A DNA stretch of 64,000 bases from an alpha proteobacterium HIMB5 (GCA_000299095.1 CP003809.1:248001-312000), one strand, 5' to 3'; positions 26,232 to 36,538 are shown, counted from the first letter of the stretch. Notes: generated by a model not told the origin, from the sequence alone. Translations and numbers: made by a program.

Positions 26232-28630
26232 TAAGAAATTGAAAATGGTTTAATTTTTAATATCAAAGAAGGCAATAAAGTTAATACTGATATCATTGCT
26301 AGCAACATAGCAATCCCAGTAAACACTCCAAAATATATTGTAGGTATAAATTTAGATAAAACTAAAATTGAAAATCCAAAAACAATAGTTATTGATGTAT
26401 TCAAGATAGCAACACCAACTGTTGAGTGACAGGTTTTTAATGTTTCTTCATAGTTTTGAATTTTAGCATATTCCTCTTTAAATCTGTAAATGTAGTGAAT
26501 ACTGTTATCCACTGCAATTCCAATTGTAATAGCTGCTATTGTTATTGTCATCATATCTAATGGTATCTCTAATAAACCAATTATTCCTAAAATGAAAAAT
26601 GCAGCTATAAAATTTGGAACTACACCAATTAAAGATAATTTTATATTTCTAAATAAAATTAAAAACATTACAAAAATACCTATCATCACCAAACCAAGAG
26701 TAAGAATTTGTGATTTAAATAAACTTTGAAGCAAGTTATTAAATAAAATTAATACACCAGCAAGTTTGAATTCACTTTTATCCAAACCAATCTTATTAAT
26801 TAGATCATAATTGATTTTATTTATTAAATCATTTCTTCTTAAATCTTTTTGAGAGTCTATTATTCTTAAGTTAATTCTTGCTTCATTGTCTTTAATCGAA
26901 ATATATGGGTCTATGATTTCAGTTTTAATATTATCTGGAATTTTTGAATACAAAACTCCCATTTCTAATGTACCAAGTGGCTGATTATTATTTAATTGGG
27001 TTGCCACATCAATTATTGATGAAAAAGATAAAACTTTACCAATTTCAGGTAATCCATCTAAATAATTATGAACTGATTTTATTTTATCAATTTTATCTTT
27101 TGTAAACCAATATTTTTCATCATTAGCATCTTCTTCGTCTCCCCAGTCCTCAAAATCTTCATCATCACTCGTCTCTTTGATATCTTTTTGTGGAAACTTT
27201 ATAATAACTTCTAATGGAGTAGTGCCACCAAGCTCTTCATCAATTAGCTTCATGCCTTTATAAATTTCAGTATCTTTATCAAAATAATTTATAAAACTAT
27301 TTTCTACTTCTAATTTACTTATTCCAATAATACTTAAAATAATGACAATAACTGTTACACTAAATATTGAATTTTTATTATTTAAGGAAAGTTTTCCTAA
27401 AAATTTTGTAATGTTAGAATCTTTTTCTTCTTTTAATGAAATGTTTTTATTTGGTACAAAACTTAAAAGAGTTGGCAAAAGAGTAAAAGTAATTAAAAAT
27501 GAAGTAAGCAAACCAAATGTCATCATCCATCCAAAATCTATAATTGGTTTAATTTCACTAAATATTAAAGAGAGAAAAGCACATACAGTTGTTAAAACTG
27601 TATAAAGTATAGGCCAAAACATTTTACCAGTTGTTAAAGATAAAATTTCATAACTTGATTTCTCCTCAAACTCTTTTCTTAATTGAAGAAATCTTGTGCT
27701 CATATGTATATTCATTGCCATTGTGAGTATCAGCATCAATGCAATAAAATTTGATGATATTACTGTTACCTTCCATCCTAAAAGTCCCAGCAGTCCCATC
27801 ATAATTAATACTGAAAAGAAACAACTGCTAATTGGAACGATTATCCAAATTATCTTTTTAAAAACAAACCAAAGTGTACCTATAATAAATAGCAACACAC
27901 CTATACCAAATACTATGATATCGCTTTTGATGAAAGTCATCATATCATCAGCTATCATTGGTATACCACCAAGATATATCTTTCCTATATTCTCATAACT
28001 TTTAATAACATCTCTGATTTCAAGAATATTTTGATGATTTTGTTTTTTAATTTTGTCTTTATATTCCTCAATTTCTTCTTTTGATTTATTTTCAATATCC
28101 TCAAATTCTTTATTCTTCTTAATATTAACAATTATTCCACTTGTTTTGCCATCAACGCTTATTACAAAATTTCTAAAAACAGGACTTTCAAGTATTTCTT
28201 TAAAACCTCTTTCTCGATCTACTTCTTCATCTTTTAAAGTTTTAAATCCTTCTAGTCTTTCCTGCAAAGGTGCATCAGAATTGTTTAATAGAGGGATATC
28301 TAAAAGCGTTATTACGCTATGAACCCAATTTAAGCTTTGAATTTTATATTTTAAGCTTAACAAATTATTTATTGAAGCATCTGAAATCATTGGTTCATTA
28401 GGAGTATATGTAAGGACTAAAAATTCCTTAGAACCGTATCTATCAGTAATCTCTCTTAAATATTCTAAATCAGGATCACCTTCTATCAAAAGTGTCTCTG
28501 AAGAAGCATCAAGCCTAAAATCTTTAGAGTAATAACCAAAACTAATTAAAACTAAAAATAATAATATAAATATAGATTTTGGATTTTTTAAGATTGTATT
28601 TTGATAAAACTGAGCAAACATCTTACTCAT
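26231..28630 (-). CDS. MMPL/RND superfamily exporter
   Basis: The protein is 799 residues from the ATG at 28630, 13 bases past the dnaB stop; a longer in-frame reading would enter dnaB. It has one N-terminal helix, a large periplasmic domain, five helices (about 230-400), a second N-terminal-type helix near 420, a second periplasmic domain and a last group of five helices with I-A-V-D-N-S-I-H-Y-I-Y-R. This duplicated layout is the RND/MMPL exporter type that includes hopanoid and lipid transporters. No partner membrane-fusion or outer-membrane gene is adjacent, so a lipid or sterol-like cargo is likely but unproven. An acidic D/E-rich loop sits near residue 500. Confidence 0.83.
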   Translation of the reverse strand: MSKMFAQFYQNTILKNPKSIFILLFLVLISFGYYSKDFRLDASSETLLIEGDPDLEYLREITDRYGSKEFLVLTYTPNEPMISDASINNLLSLKYKIQSLNWVHSVITLLDIPLLNNSDAPLQERLEGFKTLKDEEVDRERGFKEILESPVFRNFVISVDGKTSGIIVNIKKNKEFEDIENKSKEEIEEYKDKIKKQNHQNILEIRDVIKSYENIGKIYLGGIPMIADDMMTFIKSDIIVFGIGVLLFIIGTLWFVFKKIIWIIVPISSCFFSVLIMMGLLGLLGWKVTVISSNFIALMLILTMAMNIHMSTRFLQLRKEFEEKSSYEILSLTTGKMFWPILYTVLTTVCAFLSLIFSEIKPIIDFGWMMTFGLLTSFLITFTLLPTLLSFVPNKNISLKEEKDSNITKFLGKLSLNNKNSIFSVTVIVIILSIIGISKLEVENSFINYFDKDTEIYKGMKLIDEELGGTTPLEVIIKFPQKDIKETSDDEDFEDWGDEEDANDEKYWFTKDKIDKIKSVHNYLDGLPEIGKVLSFSSIIDVATQLNNNQPLGTLEMGVLYSKIPDNIKTEIIDPYISIKDNEARINLRIIDSQKDLRRNDLINKINYDLINKIGLDKSEFKLAGVLILFNNLLQSLFKSQILTLGLVMIGIFVMFLILFRNIKLSLIGVVPNFIAAFFILGIIGLLEIPLDMMTITIAAITIGIAVDNSIHYIYRFKEEYAKIQNYEETLKTCHSTVGVAILNTSITIVFGFSILVLSKFIPTIYFGVFTGIAMLLAMISVLTLLPSLILKIKPFSIS

Positions 28631-28643
28631 TTTATATTTTAAT

Positions 28644-30062
28644 TTAGCTAATTTGAGTATCTTTAAATTTGGTATACATTGCCTCAAATTCAAGCATTAT
28701 ATTACCAGTTGGTCCATGTCTTTGTTTTCCAATAATAATTTCAGCAAGATTTGAAACCTCATTCATTTTAGCCTGCCATTCAGCATGTTCAACAGTTGCA
28801 GGTCTAGGTTCCTTTCTCTCTAAATAATAAGCTTCTCTATAAACAAACATCACAACATCCGCGTCTTGTTCAATTGATCCAGATTCTCTTAAATCAGCAA
28901 GTTGAGGTTTTTTATCGTCCCTTTGTTCAACAGCTCTAGATAATTGAGATAAGGCTACAACAGGAACAGAAAGTTCTTTTGCGATTGCTTTAAGCCCTTG
29001 AGTTATTTCTGAAATTTCTTGCACTCTTCCATCTTTGTTATTTATTGATCCTCTCATTAATTGAATGTAATCAACCACGATCATATCTAAACCAAAAAGT
29101 CTTTTTATTCTCCGAGCTCTGTTGCTCATTGCTGCAATACTAATTGCAGGTGTTTCATCAATATACAAAGGTAGCTCTGCAATATTTTTTGAAGTTTCAA
29201 TAAACTTATCAAATTGTTCATCTGATATTCTTCCTCTTCTTATATCATTTGATTTTATCCGAGACTGTTCAGCTAAAATTCTAGTAGAAAGTTGTTCTGA
29301 TGACATTTCTAATGAAAAAAAAGCAATAGATGATTTTTTTCCACTCTCTTGTAATTTTTGAGCAGCATTAAAAGCTATATTTGTTGCGAGTGCAGTTTTA
29401 CCCATTGATGGTCTACCTGCAATAATTATTAAATCTGACTGATGCAAACCTCCTAATCTATCATCAAGATCTCTTAACCCAGTTGGTACACCAACTATAC
29501 CTTCATCATTTTTGTATGCTGCTGAAGCCATTTCAATTGTTTGACGCATAGCTTCATCAAACTTGACCATTGATGTATTAAATGAACCTTTTTCAGCTAA
29601 GTCAAAAAGTAATCTCTCAGAATTTTCAATAATGTTTTGACCACTTACATTTAAGTCGTTTATTTTTGCATTATCTATAGTTTGTTCTGAAATTTTAATT
29701 AATTCTCTTCTTACAAACATGTCATAAATGATTTTTGAATACTCTAATGCTTGTCTAGAAGAGGTAGAAAATTTAGTTATTTTCACTAAATATTCAGGTA
29801 CATTTAAATCATCTTTTTCATCTTCAAAATAATTCTTTAATGTAATGGGATTTGCAAGCATCCCTTTGTAAATTAAACTTTCTATTGCAGAAAAAATTTT
29901 TTGATGCATTGGATCATAAAAATTGATATTTGAAATTATTGTGTTTATTTCATCAAAGATTTCATTTGAAACTAATATTGATCCAATAACCGCTTGTTCT
30001 GCTTCAATATTATTTGGTAATTCTTTAAAATTATCTCTAACTAAGTTTAAATTATTCTCCAT
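28644..30062 (-). CDS. dnaB: Replicative DNA helicase DnaB
   Basis: The protein is 472 residues from the ATG at 30062; a TTG at 30080 is the other option. The N-terminal DnaB domain begins P-N-N-I-E-A-E-Q-A-V-I-G-S-I-L. The RecA-like helicase domain carries Walker A G-R-P-S-M-G-K-T at about 216-223, F-F-S-L-E-M-S near 248, the Walker B D-M-I-V-V-D-Y-I-Q-L-M and L-S-Q-L-S-R-A-V-E-Q-R. It unwinds DNA at the replication fork. It follows rplI by 67 bases in the conserved rpsF-rpsR-rplI-dnaB order; that gap shows no hairpin with a T tract. No intein or insertion is present. Confidence 0.95.
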   Translation of the reverse strand: MENNLNLVRDNFKELPNNIEAEQAVIGSILVSNEIFDEINTIISNINFYDPMHQKIFSAIESLIYKGMLANPITLKNYFEDEKDDLNVPEYLVKITKFSTSSRQALEYSKIIYDMFVRRELIKISEQTIDNAKINDLNVSGQNIIENSERLLFDLAEKGSFNTSMVKFDEAMRQTIEMASAAYKNDEGIVGVPTGLRDLDDRLGGLHQSDLIIIAGRPSMGKTALATNIAFNAAQKLQESGKKSSIAFFSLEMSSEQLSTRILAEQSRIKSNDIRRGRISDEQFDKFIETSKNIAELPLYIDETPAISIAAMSNRARRIKRLFGLDMIVVDYIQLMRGSINNKDGRVQEISEITQGLKAIAKELSVPVVALSQLSRAVEQRDDKKPQLADLRESGSIEQDADVVMFVYREAYYLERKEPRPATVEHAEWQAKMNEVSNLAEIIIGKQRHGPTGNIMLEFEAMYTKFKDTQIS

Positions 30063-30129
30063 AACATAAGATAGCTTCAAACTAAGTTGTATTAAACAAA
30101 TTTAAAATACTGGGGAAAAAATTGTATAA

Positions 30130-30588
30130 TTATTGAATTGTTTCAGCAGATTCAACAATGACTGTAATTTCCGCATCTACGTCGGTATGTAAAGAAACTT
30201 TCACTTTGAATTTACCAATTGATTTAATTTCTTTAACAGGTTGTATTGATGATGGTTTAATTTCTATTTTTAATTCATCATTAATTATTTTAGATATTTC
30301 TGTAGGTTTTACTGATCCATAAAGTTCTTTATTTTCAGTGCTAAGTTTTTTAACAATGAATTCTTTGTTATTTATCTTTTCAGCTACTTTTTTGGCCTCA
30401 AGCTTCTTCTCGTTATCTTTTTTTGATAAATCTGATTTAATTTTTTCTACTTCAGCAACATTTTCTTTTGATGCATATAAAGCTTTTTTATTTGCGATTA
30501 AAAAATTTCGGGCAAAACCTCTTTTAACTTCGATTATTTCTCCAATTGAACCAATTCTTTTTATATTTTCTAAGAGTATAACTTTCAT
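30130..30588 (-). CDS. rplI: Ribosomal protein bL9
   Basis: The protein is 152 residues, standard bL9: the N-terminal M-K-V-I-L-L-E-N-I-K-R-I-G-S-I-G and the G-F-A-R-N-F-L-I domain that binds 23S rRNA, a long connecting helix rich in Lys and Glu (about 45-75), and a C-terminal domain. It bridges the 50S subunit and helps keep the reading frame. One base separates it from rpsR. The codon use matches its neighbours. Confidence 0.94.
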   Translation of the reverse strand: MKVILLENIKRIGSIGEIIEVKRGFARNFLIANKKALYASKENVAEVEKIKSDLSKKDNEKKLEAKKVAEKINNKEFIVKKLSTENKELYGSVKPTEISKIINDELKIEIKPSSIQPVKEIKSIGKFKVKVSLHTDVDAEITVIVESAETIQ

Positions 30589-30589
30589 T

Positions 30590-30859
30590 CTATAATAATG
30601 CTAAGTTTCTAGCTCTTTTAATTGATAAAGATAGCTCTCTTTGCTTTTTTTGGCTTACATTAGTTATTCTTGATGGTAAAATTTTACCATTTTCAGAAAC
30701 ATATCTTCTTAAAAGTTTAATATTTTTATAATCTATTTTAGGTGCATCTTTTACTGACAACGGACAAGTTTTCTTAAATTTATATTTATTTGGTTGAAAA
30801 ATGCTAAGTTTTGAAAAATTGCTTTGTTTACCTTTTTTTCCACTTTGTTTTTTTGGCAT
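30590..30859 (-). CDS. rpsR: Ribosomal protein bS18
   Basis: The protein is 89 residues with a basic Gln/Lys-rich N-terminal tail and the core [22 protein letters not shown] near residues 44-65, then [14 protein letters not shown] at the end. It binds 16S rRNA as a heterodimer with bS6, encoded one base upstream. It is the second gene of the rpsF operon. Confidence 0.95.
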   Translation of the reverse strand: MPKKQSGKKGKQSNFSKLSIFQPNKYKFKKTCPLSVKDAPKIDYKNIKLLRRYVSENGKILPSRITNVSQKKQRELSLSIKRARNLALL

Positions 30860-30860
30860 A

Positions 30861-31217
30861 TTATTTTTCTACTCTTTTTTCAGTGTTTTGATCTTTATCT
30901 TTCTTACTAAAATAATCTGTTTTTAAGTCAAATTCTTTAACTCTTATTGTCAAATATCTCAAAAGTTTCTTGTCAAGAGATTCATTTTTCTCTAGTTCAT
31001 CAATCATCTTGCCATTACCTTTTATTTTAAAATGAATGTAACTACCTTTTCTGTTTTTTTTAATTAAATAAGATAGATTTATTAATCCCCAGTTCTCAGT
31101 TTTTACTATTTCACCATTATTTTTTTCAACAATTTTTGAATATTTCTCTGTTAATTGTTTAATCTCTGTTGGAGATGTATCTTGTCTGGCTATTATTGTG
31201 TGTTCGTATAAATTCAT
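30861..31217 (-). CDS. rpsF: Ribosomal protein bS6
   Basis: The protein is 118 residues: the N-terminal Y-E-H-T-I-I-A-R strand, [18 protein letters not shown] near residues 43-60, and Y-L-T-I-R-V-K near the end of the fold, with a charged C-terminal tail. It heads rpsF-rpsR-rplI-dnaB. The 86 bases upstream (31218-31303) are shared with divergent fabD; overlapping TATAAT-like sequences on both strands lie around 31250-31257. I could not see the S6:S18-binding leader structure reported in other bacteria. Confidence 0.94.
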   Translation of the reverse strand: MNLYEHTIIARQDTSPTEIKQLTEKYSKIVEKNNGEIVKTENWGLINLSYLIKKNRKGSYIHFKIKGNGKMIDELEKNESLDKKLLRYLTIRVKEFDLKTDYFSKKDKDQNTEKRVEK

Positions 31218-31303
31218 ATTTAATCTTTAATAAATCGTGACGATATACTATTATAATTATTATTTTACAATAGCTAATTAACTTAAAAACAATAGAATTT
31301 ATT

Positions 31304-32230
31304 ATGTTTTCTGTCATTTTTCCTGGTCAAGGCTCTCAATCAATTGGTATGGGTAAAGAGATTCACGACAAATATCAATCAGTTAAAGAATTGTTTAAAA
31401 AAGCAAACGATATATTAAATTTTAACTTATCAAAGTTGATCTTTGAAGGACCAAAAAATGATTTAGATTTAACAATGAATACTCAACCTGCAATATTTTT
31501 AGTCAGTTATTCAATTTTCAATGTAATTAAAAAAGAACACAATATAGATCTTAATAAAGCAAATTTTTTTGCTGGGCACTCTTTGGGTGAATATTCAGCA
31601 TTAGCCTGTGCTGGGTATCTAAATTTCTCTGATGCTTTAAGAATACTTAGGTTAAGAGGAGAAGCTATGCAGAACTCTGTTCCAAAAGGAGTGGGTGGTA
31701 TGCTTGCAATTTTAGGAGCTACTACAGAAAATATTGAAAACATAATTAATGAAAATTCAAATAAATTTACAGTACAAATTGCAAACGATAACTCAGATGG
31801 ACAAATTGTAGTAAGCGGTAAGCTTGATGATTTAAAAAAAATGATCGAAGTATTAAAAACAAATAGTATTAAGAATATTCAATTACCTGTTAGTGCTCCA
31901 TTTCATTGCGCTTTAATGAATAAAGCTACAGAAGTAATGGAAAAACATATTAATGATCTAAGTTTAAGTAAAGGCTTAAACAATGTTATATCTAATGTAA
32001 CGGCTAAAAGTGTTTCAGATCCTAATGAAATCAAAAATTTATTAATTAAACAAATTGAAAATAGGGTTAGATGGAGAGAAAGTGTGATTAATATGATTGA
32101 TCAAAATACAGATCAATTTATTGAAATTGGACCTGGAAAGGTTTTAACTGGTCTTACAAAAAGAGTAAATAAAAACGTTAAATCAATCTCTATTAATACA
32201 TTAGATGAAGTAGAAAACTTAAAGGTTTAA
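31304..32230 (+). CDS. fabD: Malonyl-CoA-ACP transacylase FabD
   Basis: The protein is 308 residues. It has F-P-G-Q-G-S-Q near residue 6, the nucleophile S93 in G-H-S-L-G-E-Y, and H201-region S-A-P-F-H-C for the catalytic His, plus I-G-P-G-K-V-L near residue 273. It loads malonyl groups onto acyl carrier protein for fatty-acid synthesis. It starts the fabD-fabG-acpP-gmk run and is divergent from rpsF. Confidence 0.94.
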   Translation: MFSVIFPGQGSQSIGMGKEIHDKYQSVKELFKKANDILNFNLSKLIFEGPKNDLDLTMNTQPAIFLVSYSIFNVIKKEHNIDLNKANFFAGHSLGEYSALACAGYLNFSDALRILRLRGEAMQNSVPKGVGGMLAILGATTENIENIINENSNKFTVQIANDNSDGQIVVSGKLDDLKKMIEVLKTNSIKNIQLPVSAPFHCALMNKATEVMEKHINDLSLSKGLNNVISNVTAKSVSDPNEIKNLLIKQIENRVRWRESVINMIDQNTDQFIEIGPGKVLTGLTKRVNKNVKSISINTLDEVENLKV

Positions 32231-32231
32231 A

Positions 32232-32966
32232 ATGCAGTTAAATAAAAAAAATATAATTGTTACTGGTGCTTCAGGAGGAATTGGAAATGCTATTGTTGAG
32301 AAACTTTATGAACAAGGTGGAAATATTTTAGCTACTGGTACTAGAGAAGAGAAATTACAAGAATTAAAAGATAAATTTAAAAATATAAAAACTTTAAAAT
32401 TTGACATTTCAAATCACGATAAAATTGAAGAATTTATTAATAATGCAAACGATGAATTAGGTGGCAATTTAGATTGTATTGTTAATAATGCTGGTATTAC
32501 TAAAGATAATTTAACAATTAGAATGACTATGGATGAATGGTCTAAAGTAATTGATATTAATCTCACTTCAACTTTTTTGATGAGTAAGTTTGCAATAAAA
32601 AAAATGTTAAAAAATAAAGCAGGCAAAATAATAAATATAACATCAGTTGTGGGTCATACAGGAAATGTTGGCCAAGCTAATTATACTGCGTCAAAAGCCG
32701 GAATAGTTGCAATGTCAAAAAGTTTAGCAATCGAGTATGCAAAAAAAAATATTAATGTTAATTGTATTTCCCCAGGATTTATAAGTACTGCAATGACTGA
32801 TGCAATAGATGAGAAATTTAAAGAATCAATTATTTCTAAAATTCCAGCCAACAGATTAGGAAAACCTGAAGACATAGCAAATGCTGTTCTTTTCTTAGCA
32901 TCATCAGGATCTGATTATATTAATGGGGAAACTTTGCATGTTAATGGCGGAATGTATTTAGGTTGA
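32232..32966 (+). CDS. fabG: 3-oxoacyl-ACP reductase FabG
   Basis: The protein is 244 residues, the classical FabG length. It has T-G-A-S-G-G-I-G near residues 11-18 for NADPH, N-N-A-G-I-T-K-D at about 85, the catalytic Ser in N-I-T-S-V-V-G, and Y-T-A-S-K at about 151-155. It reduces beta-ketoacyl-ACP in the elongation cycle. It is 1 base after fabD and 48 bases before acpP. Confidence 0.95.
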   Translation: MQLNKKNIIVTGASGGIGNAIVEKLYEQGGNILATGTREEKLQELKDKFKNIKTLKFDISNHDKIEEFINNANDELGGNLDCIVNNAGITKDNLTIRMTMDEWSKVIDINLTSTFLMSKFAIKKMLKNKAGKIINITSVVGHTGNVGQANYTASKAGIVAMSKSLAIEYAKKNINVNCISPGFISTAMTDAIDEKFKESIISKIPANRLGKPEDIANAVLFLASSGSDYINGETLHVNGGMYLG

Positions 32967-33014
32967 CAAAACAACTATTTCTACTATTAACGAATTATAA
33001 CAAAAAGGAATTAT

Positions 33015-33254
33015 ATGTCTGACGATATTTCAAGCAAAGTTAAAAAAATAGTTGCAGATCACCTAGGTATAGATGAAGCGAAAGTAACTGAAGAGTCTAG
33101 TTTTATAGATGATTTGGGAGCTGATAGTTTAGATACCGTTGAATTAGTTATGGCTTTTGAAGAAGAGTTTGGTTCTGAGATTTCTGATAGCGAAGCAGAA
33201 AAAATTCTAACAGTTGGTGATGCTGTCAAATTTATAGAAGGTAAAAGAAATTAA
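33015..33254 (+). CDS. acpP: Acyl carrier protein
   Basis: The protein is 79 residues and strongly acidic. The phosphopantetheine attachment Ser is S38 in [11 protein letters not shown]. It carries growing acyl chains and also donates them for lipid A and phospholipid synthesis. A clear AAGGAA ribosome-binding site lies at 33005-33010, 4 bases before the ATG, one of the better Shine-Dalgarno sites in the window and consistent with high expression. Downstream is gmk after 8 bases; fabF, which often follows acpP, is absent here. Confidence 0.96.
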   Translation: MSDDISSKVKKIVADHLGIDEAKVTEESSFIDDLGADSLDTVELVMAFEEEFGSEISDSEAEKILTVGDAVKFIEGKRN

Positions 33255-33262
33255 AAATTTAA

Positions 33263-33895
33263 ATGCCCTTAAAAGATGATGGGATTATGGTAATATTATC
33301 ATCCCCATCTGGGGCTGGTAAAACAACATTAGTTAAGCTTTTATCCGAAAAAGATAAGTTTAACATATCAATATCACACACAACACGTAAACCTCGCGAT
33401 AAAGAGATACCTAATAAAGACTATTACTTTGTTGACGAAGAAGAATTCAAAAGATTAATAAATAACGAAGAGTTTTTAGAATACGCAAAAGTTTTTAACA
33501 ATCTTTATGGAACTACAAGAAGTCCAGTAATAAATAAACTTCAAAATGGAGAAAATGTAATTTTCGATATAGATTGGCAAGGTGCAGATCAAATTAAGAA
33601 CAAGAGATTAGATTATAAATTAATTACTTTTTTTATCTTACCACCTAGCAGAGAAATATTGTTTAAAAGATTATCAAATCGAGATATGAAAGATAAGCTA
33701 ATTGCTGAAGAGAGAATGAAAGAATTTAATAGAGATGTACTTCATTGGATAAATTATGACTATGTTATTATCAACGATGATTTGGAAAAATGTTACAATA
33801 AAATAAAAAATTTAATTAGTGCTGAGCTTAATAATGGACCAAAAGATTATGATAAAGAATATATAAGAGATCATGTCGAGCGTTTAACTTCTTAA
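33263..33895 (+). CDS. gmk: Guanylate kinase
   Basis: The protein is 210 residues. The P-loop S-P-S-G-A-G-K-T-T is at residues 14-22, with S-H-T-T-R-K-P-R near residue 38 and the D-I-D-W-Q-G motif near residue 99. It phosphorylates GMP to GDP. The last 12 bases overlap the convergent rsmA gene. In many alphaproteobacteria gmk is near acpP but with fabF and mltG between them; here it is next to acpP. Confidence 0.95.
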   Translation: MPLKDDGIMVILSSPSGAGKTTLVKLLSEKDKFNISISHTTRKPRDKEIPNKDYYFVDEEEFKRLINNEEFLEYAKVFNNLYGTTRSPVINKLQNGENVIFDIDWQGADQIKNKRLDYKLITFFILPPSREILFKRLSNRDMKDKLIAEERMKEFNRDVLHWINYDYVIINDDLEKCYNKIKNLISAELNNGPKDYDKEYIRDHVERLTS

Positions 33896-34675
33896 TTTTT
33901 CATATTCACTAATTATTTCATAGAATTTAAGTATTGATAAGTTTTGAGGTCTTAAATTTAAATCAATATTTAATTTGTTTGAAATTTCTTTCGGATTTTT
34001 GAATAGTTGTTTTAATGGATTTTTAATCATTTTTCTTCTTTGATTAAAAAATGTTCTTGTAACTATTTCGATACTTTTTGAATTTTTAAATCTTTGAAAA
34101 TTGTTTTTTGGAGAAAAATGTAACACAGAGCTATCAATTTTTGGTTTTGGAGAAAAACTATTAGGACCAATATCAAAAACTTTTTTAATATTCAATCTCC
34201 AATTCATCAAAATTGCTAATCTACCAAATTGAGATGTATTTTCTTTGGCAATAATTCTATCAGCAACTTCTTTTTGAAACATTAAAACTAATTCATCAAA
34301 CCAATAATTTTCTTTTAAATTCAAAACCCATCTACAAATTATTTCTGTTGAGATATTGTAAGGAAGATTACCAAAAACTGTAAATTTTTTATTTGAGTTT
34401 ATTACTTCAAAATTTTCTTTTAAGATATCATTATTTATAATTTTTATTTTATCTTTAAATCTCATTAATAATTTTTGACATAAATTTTCATCTTTTTCTA
34501 TGACTGTAAGATAATTGGGTTTTTCTTGAAGGATATATTCTGTTAAATTTCCAGTTCCAGGACCAATTTCTAAAATATTCTTATTTTGAATTTTTGTAAT
34601 TTTAATAATTTTTTCTATTATATTTCTATCGATCAGAAAGTTTTGACCCAAGCTTTTTTTTGGAATAGCTTTCAC
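33884..34675 (-). CDS. rsmA: 16S rRNA dimethyladenosine methyltransferase RsmA/KsgA
   Basis: The protein is 263 residues. Motifs are [11 protein letters not shown] near residue 5, the SAM-binding [11 protein letters not shown] at about 35-45, and the adenine-methyltransferase N-L-P-Y-N-I-S-T. It dimethylates two adenosines at the 3' end of 16S rRNA late in 30S assembly. It overlaps pdxA by 4 bases and is the last gene of the lptF-lptG-lptD-surA-pdxA-rsmA operon, a widely conserved arrangement. Confidence 0.95.
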   Translation of the reverse strand: MKAIPKKSLGQNFLIDRNIIEKIIKITKIQNKNILEIGPGTGNLTEYILQEKPNYLTVIEKDENLCQKLLMRFKDKIKIINNDILKENFEVINSNKKFTVFGNLPYNISTEIICRWVLNLKENYWFDELVLMFQKEVADRIIAKENTSQFGRLAILMNWRLNIKKVFDIGPNSFSPKPKIDSSVLHFSPKNNFQRFKNSKSIEIVTRTFFNQRRKMIKNPLKQLFKNPKEISNKLNIDLNLRPQNLSILKFYEIISEYEKLRS

Positions 34676-35619
34676 TGTAAATTTAAAAACTTTATAGCTT
34701 CTCTTAAACTATCAGGATTAGAAATATTTTTACCAAACATTTTTACGTTTGGCCCATGATCAGGAGAAATTCTAATAAAAGGCAAGCCTAATGTGATATT
34801 TATTGCATTGAAACCAAATATTGATTTTATTGGTGTCAAAACTTGATCGTGATACATTCCAATTATCACATCAAATTTTTTATAATTATTTTTCAAAAAA
34901 ATTGTGTCGGCTGGAAAAGGCCCAGAAATATTAAATTTTTTTGATTTTAAATAATTAATTGTAGGTATTATAATATTTTTTTCTTCACTTTTTTTATAAT
35001 TACTCTCACAGTGAGGATTAAGTCCCGTTATAGCAATATTAGGTTTTTTTTTATGATGTTTATCCAAAAAAAAATCAATTTTTTTCACATGATTGATTAT
35101 TTTAGATTTTGATATGTTCTTATGAACATCTTTCAATGGCAAGTGAGTTGTGAGAGGACTAACAGAGAGTTTTTTGTTATATATCAACATTACAACATCT
35201 TTTAGTTTATTTGTTTTACTTCCCAAATATTCTGTAATTCCTAAATATCTATTTTTAAGAAATTTTTCCTTATTTATAGGACCGTTAATTATCGGTAAGT
35301 TTTTATTTTGCTTTAATATCTTTAAAGAAATATTAAAGCATTCTTCTATATATTCTCTTGTATCATTTGTATTCATCAGAGGAACATCAATAAAATTAAT
35401 AGTTCTAATATTATGCTTTATTTTATAAATATTTTGTTCCAATATTTCATTTAATTTAAATTCAAAACCCAATATTCTCATTTGTTGTTTTAAAATTTTT
35501 TTATCAACAATCAAAATTAATGGCCTTTTAGAAAATTTTATAGATTTAAAAAAAATTTCTAAAAATATACTTTTTGGATCACCAGCAACAACCAAAATTG
35601 GATTAAAGCTTTTTGACAT
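34672..35619 (-). CDS. pdxA: 4-hydroxythreonine-4-phosphate dehydrogenase PdxA
   Basis: The protein is 315 residues with family motifs V-V-A-G-D-P-K-S near residue 9, P-L-T-T-H-L-P-L near residue 153, a metal-binding G-L-N-P-H-C-E, and M-Y-H-D-Q-V-L-T-P-I-K near the C-terminus. The enzyme oxidises and decarboxylates 4-phosphohydroxythreonine in pyridoxal phosphate synthesis. No other B6 gene is in the window; the rsmA-pdxA-surA order is conserved as a unit. The gene overlaps surA by 17 bases. Confidence 0.9.
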   Translation of the reverse strand: MSKSFNPILVVAGDPKSIFLEIFFKSIKFSKRPLILIVDKKILKQQMRILGFEFKLNEILEQNIYKIKHNIRTINFIDVPLMNTNDTREYIEECFNISLKILKQNKNLPIINGPINKEKFLKNRYLGITEYLGSKTNKLKDVVMLIYNKKLSVSPLTTHLPLKDVHKNISKSKIINHVKKIDFFLDKHHKKKPNIAITGLNPHCESNYKKSEEKNIIIPTINYLKSKKFNISGPFPADTIFLKNNYKKFDVIIGMYHDQVLTPIKSIFGFNAINITLGLPFIRISPDHGPNVKMFGKNISNPDSLREAIKFLNLQ

Positions 35620-36538
35620 ATGCCTTATTTTCTAATTCTTTGAAATAAAGTGTAGAGTATTCATTTAGAATTCTATTTTTTTCAAAAGTGATCATTTTTT
35701 CTATTTCTTTTTTTTTATCAATTTTTTCTTCAATTAATTCTTTATTTTCAACTTTTAATATTATAGTACCACCAGATGTAATTATTGGTTCAGATATTTT
35801 TCCAATTTCCAAAAATTTAATTTTATCTAATATTAAATTTGAAATTTGATTTTCATTGACCCAACCAATTACCCCACCAATTTTTGCAGTTTCTGATAAA
35901 CTATACAGTATTGCTGTTTCTTTAAATCCTACATTTTCTATTGAATTTTTAATTTCAGATAATTTTTTCTCGTTTTGGTTTTTATCTTTTTCAGAAAAAA
36001 CAATTTCAGATAAGAAATAATTTTGAATTTTTGAATTATTATCTATCATGTTCTGAACCTTAGACTTAATTTTTTCTTCATCTATATCCACAAGAGAGAT
36101 ATACTTTTCAAAAATAATTTTATTCCAATATTTTTCAATTATAAATTTTATTTTGAATTCACTTAAACCAATATTTCTTTTATTTAGATGTTCTGTAAAT
36201 TCACCTTCTGTATCAAATCCAATTTTAAGATAAAAATTTTTTATCAAAGCGTTTAATTGATTTGAATTAGACTCTATTTCATAATTAATTTCAAATTTTT
36301 TCTCTACTTCATCTTTTTTTATTTTTTCCCTAATTAAAGAATTTTCAGCTATAGTAAAGATTGTTTTATAATCTACTTTACTTAAATCGCTATTAAGTTT
36401 CATAAACTCAATTTCTTTTGATACATCATAACTTGTAATGATTTCGTCATTAACTTTATAAAGAATTTTTATTTCTTGAGATAAAATTATAGTTGGTAAC
36501 AAAAATAAGGTTAAAAAAATTAAAAATTTTCTAATCAT
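35603..36538 (-). CDS. surA: Periplasmic peptidyl-prolyl isomerase/chaperone SurA
   Basis: The protein is 311 residues with an N-terminal signal peptide (about 1-20, hydrophobic L-T-L-F-L-L-P-T-I-I-L-S-Q). A SurA N-terminal helical chaperone domain follows, then one parvulin-type domain (about 165-270, with G-G-V-I-G-W-V and S-E-P-I-I-T-S-G-G-T-I-I-L). Typical SurA has two parvulin domains, so this is the short alphaproteobacterial form. It escorts outer-membrane proteins such as LptD, encoded next door with a 4-base overlap. Confidence 0.85.
   Translation of the reverse strand: MIRKFLIFLTLFLLPTIILSQEIKILYKVNDEIITSYDVSKEIEFMKLNSDLSKVDYKTIFTIAENSLIREKIKKDEVEKKFEINYEIESNSNQLNALIKNFYLKIGFDTEGEFTEHLNKRNIGLSEFKIKFIIEKYWNKIIFEKYISLVDIDEEKIKSKVQNMIDNNSKIQNYFLSEIVFSEKDKNQNEKKLSEIKNSIENVGFKETAILYSLSETAKIGGVIGWVNENQISNLILDKIKFLEIGKISEPIITSGGTIILKVENKELIEEKIDKKKEIEKMITFEKNRILNEYSTLYFKELENKAYVKKL

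Noticed and set aside
31218..31303. S6:S18-binding ribosomal leader in front of rpsF
   Set aside because: The region is short and AT-rich. I could not find the expected stem with its loop motif.
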